From Poteriospumella lacustris (taxonomy: Eukaryota; Sar; Chrysophyceae; Chromulinales; Dinobryaceae), in the NCBI GenBank assembly GCA_008000375.1, contig SMOI01000006.1:147278-211277 (forward strand): a stretch of 64,000 bases of DNA. The letters run 5' to 3'. The notes below the pieces were generated by a model, which was given only the letters and a program-made list of their open reading frames with translations, was not told the origin of the DNA and searched no databases. The position numbers were made by a program, and so were the translations under genes. Shown piece after piece: positions 43,391-53,254 of this stretch. The stretch's first letter is position 1. The number at the start of each line of letters is the position of its first letter.

Positions 43391-44947
43391 ATGCAAGTGA
43401 CACAGTTGTCGTTGTCCGATGCGTTCGCGGTTGCACAATTGCAGAGCAGAGTAATCGTCATATTCTATGCAAATTGGCAACCGAAGGCTCTTGAAAAGTT
43501 AGTGTCGCGGATTCATCAATTTCCAGCGCACAAGGTACAGGAGTTGATAGCCGTTCAATCATCTGGAAGCGATGATGTAGAGTCGTATGTCATTGAAGTT
43601 CTTCATGCCACAGCCCTCCCTTGTATTGCTGTCTTTGAAAGGGCAGAGCCGACCCACGTAGGAACTTCATGGGAATCAATTATACAATATCTGTACAGTG
43701 GTGAGCATGACCCCTCATGGAGGCATTTCCGGTCGGACGTGAGCTATATTTCATTGCTGTTGAATCAAAGCCTTGGAAACACAAATCTCGCCTCGATTGC
43801 CGTTGATGAAATACAAGACTGTATTCAGATTTTCATCTCTGGGGATAGGTCATCTGTGGGTAAATCGACCATGTCTCTGTTGTTATTGGCCAGTTTGGTG
43901 TCATTGGGTGTCTCACCGACGTCACTTGCCTACATCAAACCGGTGACTCAATGCGAAGCTGTGCAACCTGTCACCCGCTACTGTCAAGCAATTGGTATTG
44001 CAACGGTAGAAGTCAGCCCTATTATATTTTATCAGGGGTTTACACGAGCTTTCCTAGCGGGTGAAACAGAAACGGCGCCACAGATGTTGTCACGAATACG
44101 CAACATTGTCCGAAGTTTGTCTGTCGGCAAGAAACTTGTGGTTATCGATGGGGTAGGCTACCCAAGTGTGGGATCTATATGCAGTCTGAGCAATGCAGAT
44201 GTTTCTCACTACTTGCAGAGCCCTGTGCTTCTGATTGGGAAGCCTGGTGTAGGCGATGCCGTGGATTCTTACAATTTGCTCGCCGCATTTTTCGAAAATC
44301 ACAGCGTTCGTGTTCTCGGAGGAATCTTCAACAAATTAGAACCAGCTGGATTTTATTCTTTAGAAAATTGCCGAGTCGCGATAACGTCGTATTTCGCTCA
44401 GCAGAGACCCTCTCAAATGCCTTACGGATTCATGCCGAAGGCTGCCAATTTGAAAGGGCTAGAAGGGCTGGTGATGCATGACGCCCATGGCAATGAGATC
44501 ATTGATATGGAGCTGTTGTCCAGTTGGGCCAGCTTATTTTTACAACATATTGATATCCAGAGAATCGTCTTTGATGCTTGGATGGCAAAGGTATGGTTCC
44601 CTCTCGATCGAATTGCGTTGATACGATGTATCACCCAAGTTCTTGACATACAGATCACGCAAAGGCCACCGGCGAACGCTGGACAACAACCATCCACTTC
44701 ATTGAGTCGTTCGGTGTTGAAGCAGCCACAGTATCACTCATCTGTGGGTGATGAAATGAACGTTTCTTCTCCGACCGTAGAGTCGTTGGGATCCATATCA
44801 ATTACAGCCCCAGTCGTCACTTCGAAAAGGTCTGCGGAGGTCAATCGATTGGTAGAATTGTCTACACCACAGTTAACTGGCAGTAAGCGAAGCAGAGATG
44901 AAATTGAAGCTCTCAGTCGATCACAAGGTGCAAAGCGACAGCAGTGA
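43391..44947 (+). CDS. Dethiobiotin-synthetase-like P-loop NTPase with N-terminal extension
   Basis: One exon of 518 aa from the ATG at 43391. Residues about 148-400 match the BioD-like (AAA_26) P-loop fold: FISGDRSSVGKST (149-160) is a GxxxxGKT/S Walker A. LAYIKPVTQCEAVQ corresponds to the YKPV segment, VVIDGVGYPS to the acidic strand, and SPVLLIGKPGVG..VLGGIFNK to the later strands. Residues 1-120 look like a thioredoxin-type fold (VIVIFYANWQP) but lack the CxxC. The last ~100 residues are Ser-rich with basic KRSRDE and KRQQ. The true BioD reaction (ATP-dependent closure to dethiobiotin) is not assured; the extra domains and basic tail suggest a different, possibly nuclear or regulatory, role. 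Confidence 0.7.
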   Translation: MQVTQLSLSDAFAVAQLQSRVIVIFYANWQPKALEKLVSRIHQFPAHKVQELIAVQSSGSDDVESYVIEVLHATALPCIAVFERAEPTHVGTSWESIIQYLYSGEHDPSWRHFRSDVSYISLLLNQSLGNTNLASIAVDEIQDCIQIFISGDRSSVGKSTMSLLLLASLVSLGVSPTSLAYIKPVTQCEAVQPVTRYCQAIGIATVEVSPIIFYQGFTRAFLAGETETAPQMLSRIRNIVRSLSVGKKLVVIDGVGYPSVGSICSLSNADVSHYLQSPVLLIGKPGVGDAVDSYNLLAAFFENHSVRVLGGIFNKLEPAGFYSLENCRVAITSYFAQQRPSQMPYGFMPKAANLKGLEGLVMHDAHGNEIIDMELLSSWASLFLQHIDIQRIVFDAWMAKVWFPLDRIALIRCITQVLDIQITQRPPANAGQQPSTSLSRSVLKQPQYHSSVGDEMNVSSPTVESLGSISITAPVVTSKRSAEVNRLVELSTPQLTGSKRSRDEIEALSRSQGAKRQQ

Positions 44948-45243
44948 GGTGCGCGGTAGCTGTGGGACACCGTTCCTCCAGCTACCCTTGAACTGCGGCC
45001 ATTTTTCTTTTACACAAACACGAATTTTCAAGGGACTCCAAACTAAAAAATGCATCTGAAATGACAGGGCTTCACATTCATACGAAGTGTGCAATAAGCC
45101 CTTGAGACAGAGCTATTTTTGTTCCTTGCCGTGCTGTGCTGGTACCTACTTTTTTATGTTGTTGGGATTTCGTGTGGCGAAGCGATGTAAATTTACACAT
45201 GTACAATACATTTTTCATGATCTATCAGCCACGAAAATGTCGT
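44948..45243. other. Intergenic, convergent 3' ends
   Basis: This is AT-rich with no coding signal. Nothing specific is recognised. Confidence 0.35.
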
Positions 45244-46085
45244 TTATCGGAGACTTGCAGTATCTGCGGCCCATTGAGCCTGAAATTCACGGAATAGATG
45301 CTGCGCCATCAGATGAGGAGACGAACCAGTCGGGAAATACTTCAAAATGTTTCCAAACATCGTCTCCATATCATACTTAAACGCTGCTATGCTTGAATAA
45401 TGACGTGTCTGTATGCGGGTGTTGATGATTGCCAAGCTTGTCGATTCAGTTGCGAATGCTGGCAGGCCAAAGTCCGCCGCATTTGCCGCGTGAATGTTAG
45501 CGATAAAAGCATTAGACGTCGCGGTGTCCCCGAACTCCTTGTTCCAATAGCGATTGAAAATGTGCTCGATAACAGAGTATAAATTGCCTGCAATAGGCCC
45601 AACGGGTCGGGAACCAATCCCACCTGAGAGTGAAGTAGGAGCTTTTCCACCAACTGGAGCACGCTGTGAGGACGGCAAAGGGCGGGCGGCGGCCTTCAGT
45701 GGCGGAACGGCACTTCCTGACGAGGAGTGAACCAACTTCTTCGGTGCTTGAAAGCGTAGCTTAGCGTCTTCAAAAAATTCTAACAAAATGAATAAATGGG
45801 ATCAAGTTGGTGCTTGAAGAAAGCAGAAGATCCTTGCGTCTCACCTATTGAGAGATGTGGTATACCAGAGGTATCTCTCTTTGTGCGTGAAACGATGGTC
45901 GAAAGATTGGTTTCTTCATTCTTATCTTCATCAGTAATCATAAATGGTCGAGTGTATACTTCAAAGTCATCTTTTGGTTGTGTCGACAAACTCGAAACAA
46001 ACGCTTCTTTCTTTTTTCCGTAGCCAACAAACAGTGTCCTTTCAAGTTGATTAACAACGTTTTCTCCCAAAGTTAGTGTTGTCAT
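45244..46085 (-). CDS. Small bromodomain-like protein
   Basis: Exons 46085-45845 and 45779-45244 (65-nt GTGAGA..TAG intron, phase 1) give 258 aa. The N-terminal 80 residues are polar with no known domain, then comes a Pro/Ala/Gly linker. Residues about 145-250 resemble a bromodomain: helix Z LYSVIEHIFNRYW, then RIQTRHYSSIAAFKYDMETMFGNILKYFPTGS split across helices B and C, and a last helix MAQHLFREF. The acetyl-lysine Asn at the end of helix B (normally YN) is Phe. The region between the helices is unusual. A CAG just before the ATG leaves room for an upstream exon, so the N-terminus may be incomplete. Confidence 0.6.
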
Positions 46086-46430
46086 GCTTTCGAGGCTGAA
46101 TGCGACAAAGGGGAAAAGAGTCAGTGGTCTCCTCGCATTGGAAAATGGGGAAGTCAATCAATGCCCACGGTAGTTACTGTACCAATCAATGGGGTAGAAA
46201 ATCGAAGGACGTTGGGTGCATACCTCCTGAGCTGGGTATAGTCCCAGAGTCTGGATGCGTCGGCATGAACGGCACAACCGCCGCACCGCCGAGGGTCACT
46301 CCTGTCAGCAGGGGAGACCTGTGCAATGGAGTGCTCCCACCACAAAAGCTGTTCAGAAATGCCATTGGGAATCACAATTTAATTCTACAGATCAAGAGCT
46401 GAGTCTTTTGAGTAAAAATTTGAGTAAAAA
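46086..46430. other. Intergenic, divergent promoter region
   Basis: This is the upstream region of the bromodomain-like gene (-) and the first ABCA gene (+). It includes the element at 46292-46319 that recurs before the second ABCA gene. A possible upstream exon for the minus gene cannot be settled. Confidence 0.4.
46292..46319 (+). promoter_or_regulatory. Upstream element shared by the two ABCA genes (copy 1)
   Basis: AGGGTCACTCC, then GTCAGCAGGGGAGA, 139 nt before the ATG. A closely similar block lies 152 nt before the second ABCA ATG, although the surrounding sequence differs. Confidence 0.4.
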
Positions 46431-49400
46431 ATGGCGTGCAGACGTTTAGTTCATTTCGCCGACGAAGTGTCGAAAAGCCTTCTCTTCATCGAGCAGGTCT
46501 TCATCATGTGTCAGAAGCATGTTAGCCAGAGGAAACGGAACGGTCGTCAGTTCCTCAAGGACTCCATCATGATCCAGTTCTTCACGCTGGCTTTCATGGT
46601 GTTTATCATCAACCAGGCGTCGAACTACACAGCATCACCGCATTTCTACGGTCGCATCCCCTTGCCGCCTCTGTCGACATCCGCCCCCAACGGAGTGTTC
46701 AATGAAGACGCGCCAGGTAACTTGAACATTGGCTCAATATCTCAGCGCTTGTACTATGCACCGGACAATCACGTCGGTGTGAACGCCCTGATCGATGCCT
46801 TGACATCGCTGTATCCCGATGTGGAGGCGATCGGAGCCGCCACCGCGGCGGACATGAACAAGATCTACGAGAACAATCTGTTCGATACATGGGCGACATT
46901 GGACTTCCAACTGACAGCTAACCAGCTCTCATCTGGCTTGCTGATTCCGTCGCAGTCGCAGGCCACCGATGTATCGTACACCATTTCGATCAATCCTACG
47001 GTTTGGGGGAACATGCCGACTTCCAATTACTCCTCACCCATCTACAACGACGAGGTGGCTCCTTCGGATTTGTTCTGGAGTTCGGGCTATTTGACATTGC
47101 AGAATTTCGTGGAGGAGTATTTGGTGCAGCAATACAACGGACAAGGAGACTTTTCGGTAAGTGGACATGTCGGAATGGTCTCTTAATTTGGAGGCATATT
47201 GTTTCGGCCTCTCCTTGAAGTTTTCATTTGTGTTTTCGCTGGTTTTCAAGTGGTTTGAAAGCCCTTGCTCTTCCTTCTGACCTCACTCATCCTTCCTTTT
47301 CATGTCTGTCTCTCTTTTGTGACGCCGCATAGATCGATGCATACATCCAACGCTTTCCGAAGTCGCCCGTTTACGAAAAGAAAATCGAGGTTAACATTTC
47401 TAGTGCTCGACAATCAATTTGGAAATGGATTGGAGGAACGATTCTTTCGATCTGTTTGTTTGTGCCGGTCTTGCCATACCTGATCGAGATTGTGCGCGAG
47501 CGACAGTACATGATGAAGGATATGTTGGAGATCTCCGGTTTGATGGATGTATCGTACTGGACATCTTACTTGCTGATTATCATGATGAACGGTCTGTTTT
47601 CGATTGCATTCATTTTGGCATTTTTGCGGATGACTACGCTTCTCGACGATCGTCGCGTGGGGCCATATGCGGCACTGATGACGATCTATGTGTTCGGGTC
47701 GAGTTGCTTCGCGATGTTTTTCGGGTTCTTGGTTCCTCGGTCGGAGTATTATGGTCTGCCGATATTTGTGTCTACTATTGCTTTGACGGTATGTGGGGCA
47801 TACATGGGAGCTGCAGCTGATATTTCCACGTCTGTGAAGCTCCTTTTGAGCTTTCTCAGCCCCTCTATTGGTTTGACAATGGGGGTGATCGATATTGAGA
47901 ACTATTTGTACTTCAATGATGGCGACATGGACTACTACTTTGTCAACTCGAACAAAGCGTATCCGGATCTTTCAGGTGTCATTGGTGTCATCTTTGCATC
48001 TGGCTTATTCTATTTGCTTTTGATCCTACTTATTCCCATCGATGTCACCTACCTGCTCTTCGATCGTACACCAAGTTCGGAACAATACAGCAGCAAGCTA
48101 GATGCTGTTAAGTACCCCTGCGACACCGAGGATGATGACACCAAGGACGACCGTAGAAGCTTGCTTCAGGTCAACAATCTCGCTCACATTTACCCCGATG
48201 GAACCTGTGCTGTGAAGGATATCTCCTTCAATGTGCGTGAAGGCGAAGTACTGTCGTTCCTTGGTGCGAACGGAGCAGGCAAAAGCACCACGATGAACAT
48301 CTTGTGTGGCACATTGGAAGCGACGATCGGCGACGCATGGGTGAATGGCAAGAGCATCACGACGGAGAAGGTGCAGGCGCGTCGCAACTTGGGCATCGCG
48401 ATGCAGAAGGACGTGATTTGGGACGATGTGAATGTGGAGGATCATTTGTTGTTCTTCGCTCGTCTCCGAGGCCTACGAGGACTACGACTACGCAAATCGG
48501 TCAATGATATGTTGGTGAGCCTGGGCTTTCCCGAGAAGAAGCACAGTCTCGCAGGCACATTGTCTGGCGGACAGAAACGTCGGTTGTGCGTGGGTCTGGC
48601 GATGGTGGGAGGCAGCTCTGTTGTGTATCTGGACGAGCCGACAGCTGGTCTCGATCCCGTGTCGCGTCGTCAGCTGTGGGAGTTAGTTCAGCGCAACCGC
48701 GCCGGACGCGCGATTCTGTTGACGACGCACTTCATGGACGAAGCGGATGTATTGGGTGACCGCATTGCGATCGTGAAGGAAGGCCGCATGCGCGCCATCG
48801 GCACATCGCGTTTCTTGAAGGAGCGGTTCGGGTTGGGCTACATGTTGCGCATGTCGATGCGGGAGCAGGTAGACAACAGCCTGGTGCGCAAGATGGTGAG
48901 CGAGTACATCGAGGATGTGTCGGTGGCGTCGGCGGCGGGCACAGAGTTCTCATTGCGTTTACCTCGAGCTGCGGTGACGGTGTTTCCGAAGATGTTGGAG
49001 CGTATGGAGAACGAGTCGGAGTCGCTGGGGGTGGTATCGTATGGCATAGAGACGACGACACTGGAGGAGGTGTTCATGCGTTTGGTGAACGAGGACAATG
49101 AGCTGTTGTTGAAGGACCATGCGCGTGCGAATCGACTGTTGGCGGCGTCGGCGGCGGAGCGTGACTCGAACAAGCAGGAGCTGAAGAAGCGAGACGATGA
49201 CCGTGTGCCACTGAATCCATCTCAGATGCAATCGCTGCTGTCGAAAGGCAGGAATGTCCACGGAAGCGGTATGAATGCAGACGCATTCCGTGTGCAGGTG
49301 TTGATAATCTTGCAGAAGCGTTTCCATCAATTCGTTCGATCTCGAGGACAGTGGGCGATGGGGTTCTTCATGCCACTTGTATTGGTTATTCTCGCGGGTG

Positions 49401-52115
49401 CACTACTATCCAACACCCCAAATACTATTCTCGGACAATCTGACGAGGCTATTCTTCCCAAGTATTACAACTTCTTCCCGACCCAAGTGACCGGCGCAAA
49501 TAAAGCTGCAACCATGGCAGCTGTCAGTGCGGCCTTCGATGGTCGTGCGTCGCTCGAATATGTCGGCCAGAACTACTCCGCCTTGTACGACTCCATCAAC
49601 GACGTGGCTTCTGTGGGTGTGGGGGCGTCGATCGTAGACGGCATCGCGTACACCAATGCGACGAGCTTCACGGTGATGTACAACGCGTCGTATCCGGTGA
49701 ACTTCGCGGGCGCCGTGCAGGCTCTGTCATCGTCGGCGGTGTCAAGCGCCACGAATGGGTTGTTGCGAACGAATGCGCAGTTCAACTCGTTGCCGAATAG
49801 CTTATTGGGAAATCAAATGAACAGTGCCTTCTTCACCTCTATGTTGATCGCACTAATTGGCGGATCATTTGGTGCCGGATTGAGCATCATCATCAGTGGC
49901 GAACGCGTCACGATGGTGAAGCACCAACAACTGTAAGTTTGATTCCTGCCGTCTCCATGAATGTGTCATATCAACCACCTCACAATACCTGGTTGCTGTG
50001 TGTAGGGCAAGCGGTACGTCCAGCGTTGCGTACTGGGTGGGCAGCTTTCTGTGGGACTTCTCGTTGATGTTTGTGTATTTGATATGGTTCGTGACGATTC
50101 TGGCGATGTTCTCCGACTCGTACCGCGACAATCGATACGGCAACATATTCGTGGCGGGCATATTCTACGTACTGGCATCTATCTTCCGGTTCTACTCGTG
50201 TTCATATTTGATCGCGGATGTGCGCATGGCACAGTCGACCTATTTCTACGGTGCATTAGCGATCATGTTTGTCTGCATTCAAGTGTGGATTATTCTGGTA
50301 TTTGTTAATGCTAGCGGCAATGCGCAGGATCCAGTCGTCGAGGGTGCCTCCGCATTTTTCTCTGTCTTTGAGCCGACATTTGGTTTCTACTTGTTGATTA
50401 TCTTCCAGCATAATGTGCTTGGTGTGCTGACCCAGAGCGAGACAAACGACGTATTGAGTCCAGATGTTGGTCAAACGTATTTCATAATGATCATCATCAG
50501 CTTTCTTATGTACGCGGCGATCTTCGTGTTACTGACTGAAGGGGGAATCAAGCACGTGCTTTGTCGCATTTCGCAAGGTGGTTCAGTGGCAGTGCAACAA
50601 TTACGCAATCGTGTTGCGAACATATCTGAGGATGTTGAGAGAGGTCAGCTGATGCCCAATAATCGGAAACTACCCCAGTCACTTCTTGATCAGACCGATA
50701 GCGCAGATAAATCTGTGTTTGTTCTCGACCAAGACGTCTTGAAGGAGCGAAAGCTTGTCGAAGCCATCGTGCGACGTGGCACTGTCGATGCTCGTGAGAG
50801 CGCCATCTTCGTCCACGCACTGCAGAAGATCTACCTCGCGCGCGGAAACGTTCCTGCGAAGGTGGCGGTGAAGGATATCAGCTTGAGCATCCCCCAGGGC
50901 GAGATCTTCGGCCTTCTGGGAGCGAACGGCGCTGGGAAGACGACGTTGCTGAAGATGGTGTCTGGTCTGGAGGAGCCATCATCGGGTCTTGCGATGATCA
51001 ACGGGTACGATGTGGTGACGCAGACGACTCAGGCGCAGCGGTCGATGGGACTATGTCCGCAGTTCGACACGCTGTTGGACCGGTTGTCGGTGCGAGAGAA
51101 CTTGGTGTTTTTCGGACGCATCAAGGGTCTGGAAGGCGACGAGCTGACGGAGACGGTGGAGGCATTTATGCAGGCGCTGAACATCAAGCGGTACGAGAAC
51201 AAGCTGACGCAGCACCTGTCTGGCGGCAACCGTCGCAAGGTGAGTCTGGCGGTGGCACTGATCGGTGCGCCGCCGACGGTGTATTTGGACGAGCCGAGCA
51301 CGGGATTGGACCCGGTGGCGTCTCGGCTGATGTGGCGGCTGCTGTCGAAGATCGCAGAGGCGAAGGCGACGGCGATCGTGTTGACGACGCACAACATGTT
51401 GGAGTGTGAGGCGGTGTGCACGCGACTGTGCATCATGAAGATGGGCGAGATGGTGTGTCTGGGCAACACGCAGCATCTGCGGTCCACGCATGGCACGGGG
51501 TTCCAATTGGAGTTCGTACTGAAGGACGCGTCGTACGGCGACAAGGTGAAGGAGTTTGTGGAGAAGCATTTCCGTCAGAGCGTGTTGCTGGAGGAGCACG
51601 GGTGCATGTTGAACTTCGAGGTGCCGCGCGGCTCGATTCCGAAGATGTCACAGGCGTTCCGTCTGTTGGAGCAGCACCGAGATGCGTTGGGGTGCGAGGA
51701 CTACAGTTTGTCGCAGAGCACGTTGGAGCAGGTGTTTTTGAAGAAGATTCGTCCGAACGAGAAGGATGTGCTGTCGGATCCGTCGGCGTTGATGAATCAC
51801 AAGGTGCCGTTGTTCCGGGACTATGCGACGGGCTATCTGATGTGGTTTATTTCTGTTCTGTTCCCGGGTCTCCATCACTTCTATTTGGGCAATTATTGGC
51901 GAGGTCTTAAGTACACCTTGACGTTCAACGAAGTTGGAGCCGGTTGGGTGCTAGACTTCTTCGAGATGCACGTGCTGGTGCAGAAGTCAGTGCAGGAGCA
52001 TGGGCATATCCGTCGCATCTTCTGCTGCAATTGCTGCTTGGATTATTGCTGCTGCCATGCCTGCCAAAAGAAGAAAGGCCTACCACCTTTAGCTTCAGAT
52101 GAAGACCCGATTTAG
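46431..52115 (+). CDS. Full-length ABCA-type transporter with C-terminal TM2 domain (copy A)
   Basis: Exons 46431-47156, 47333-49932 and 50006-52115 give 1811 aa. The order is TMD1 with a large exocytosolic loop after the first helix, NBD1, TMD2, NBD2. NBD1 has GANGAGKST (about 553), LSGGQKRR (about 651) and VVYLDEPTAGLDP. NBD2 has GANGAGKTT (about 1413), LSGGNRRK and VYLDEPSTGLDP. Both Walker sets and signatures are intact, so an active ATP-driven transporter is expected. ABCA proteins usually move phospholipids or sterols; the substrate is unknown here. After NBD2 comes a TM2 domain (about 1716-1770: FPGLHHFYLGNY, then GWVLDFFEMHVLV) and a Cys-rich tail. Intron 1 (176 nt) is identical to that of the downstream copy. 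Confidence 0.92.
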
Positions 52116-52454
52116 ATAGTCGCTTTCGCATCAATCATTATTCCTTGTCGACATCCTCAAGTTTTGAAATATTTGGTTTGATTGCTTCTGCTCTCTTTGA
52201 TTTTATAAGTTCGTTCAGTCGGGGTGAGTAGAGTTGGGTGCAAGAACAAGTCGATGCTTATCATGATCATGTAAAAGTCGCAAGAATAGTTTTACTTTAT
52301 TTGAGCTATCATACATTCTGTATGAGCCACCAGACCTTTGTTGTGAGATTTTAGCAACAATGAAGTTCATAGATGGTAAATCCTGCTACCTTATGATGCT
52401 ACCGGATTCATCTTGTTGGAACAACCAGACATGGAATAAGAACAAACAGCCAAT

Positions 52455-52931
52455 ATGTTGAGGTCTGAGCTGTGGAACGCACTGTACGATCTTCTGTCAA
52501 CTCTCGGGGACCAAAACGATTTAAAAGGCCTCGATAATCAACGTTTGCTGCCATCCTTGAATTCATGCTGGCTTGGAAGCGCCGTCGCATCGCTGAAGGC
52601 GACGATAGTCGTGTTGGACGCCGACAAGGCCCAAGGAAGAGTCAATCGAGCAGCTCGGAGGAGCCGAGCCAGTCTCGATTCTTGCATCAGTACCATGACT
52701 TTAACCAATGAATACGCCCCTAAAGAGTTTATCGTGTCGTCGTTAGCCAAAAAGATAAAGAAACTGCCTCCTCCATTGCTAAAACCGCTCTTGTCCCCAT
52801 ATACTCAACGTCTAGCCTCTTCAGAATGCTTTCTGTTTTCTGTTCATAGAGCAGGTCGCTATTGCTCTTGTGTGCAATTTCGCATGAAAACAGTGTTCCT
52901 CACTCGAACATTTGTTGAAGAAACAGAATGA
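52455..52931 (+). CDS. Hypothetical small protein between the ABCA genes
   Basis: An ATG-started frame of 158 aa. The first ~125 residues look like an ordinary soluble helical protein (SELWNALYDLLSTLGD, later KKIKKLPPPLLKPLL). The last 30 residues, after about 52830, lose that character, so an exon border near the CTCTTCAG at about 52820 is possible. No family is recognised. It may be a short real gene, an exon of a larger one, or chance. Confidence 0.35.
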   Translation: MLRSELWNALYDLLSTLGDQNDLKGLDNQRLLPSLNSCWLGSAVASLKATIVVLDADKAQGRVNRAARRSRASLDSCISTMTLTNEYAPKEFIVSSLAKKIKKLPPPLLKPLLSPYTQRLASSECFLFSVHRAGRYCSCVQFRMKTVFLTRTFVEETE

Positions 52932-53102
52932 TAGTGTCGAAGAGATCATCAGCCCAACCTCCACACTGCACCCTGCACCTACAAGCCGTACCGACGGAAG
53001 AAACAGTACAGTAAATCTACAGTGAACACTCACTCGCGTATGGACGAAACAATCTTCTGCGTCTTTTATGACTTTGGGTGAGGCATACCCAGACCACCAC
53101 AC

Positions 53103-53129
53103 AGGGTCACTCCGGTGCTGGGGGAGAGT
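53103..53129 (+). promoter_or_regulatory. Upstream element shared by the two ABCA genes (copy 2)
   Basis: AGGGTCACTCC, then GGTGCTGGGGGAGAG, 152 nt before the ATG; see the matching block at 46292-46319. Confidence 0.4.
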
Positions 53130-53254
53130 CGTTCTCAACCGTTCGACAGCTTTCTGAGAGCACTTTAAGCGACTCAGTTGGCAAACAAAAAAGTCACAAA
53201 TCAATTCGATTTGATATCAATATCAAAGGTGAACTGCGATAACAATTGACTGCA

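Larger units (their letters stand above)
52116..53254. other. Spacer between tandem ABCA genes
   Basis: This holds one plausible small open frame (52455-52931) and the shared upstream element at 53103-53129. Elsewhere it is AT-rich without recognisable content. Confidence 0.4.

Noticed and set aside
46154-46375. Possible upstream exon of the bromodomain-like gene
   Set aside because: A GTATGC donor at about 46226 would join in frame to the CAG before 46085, but no ATG or clear acceptor begins the exon, so it was not included.
52821-53204. 127-aa minus-strand frame upstream of the second ABCA gene
   Set aside because: No ATG-led ordinary protein character and no domain; part of it is the complement of the shared ABCA upstream element.
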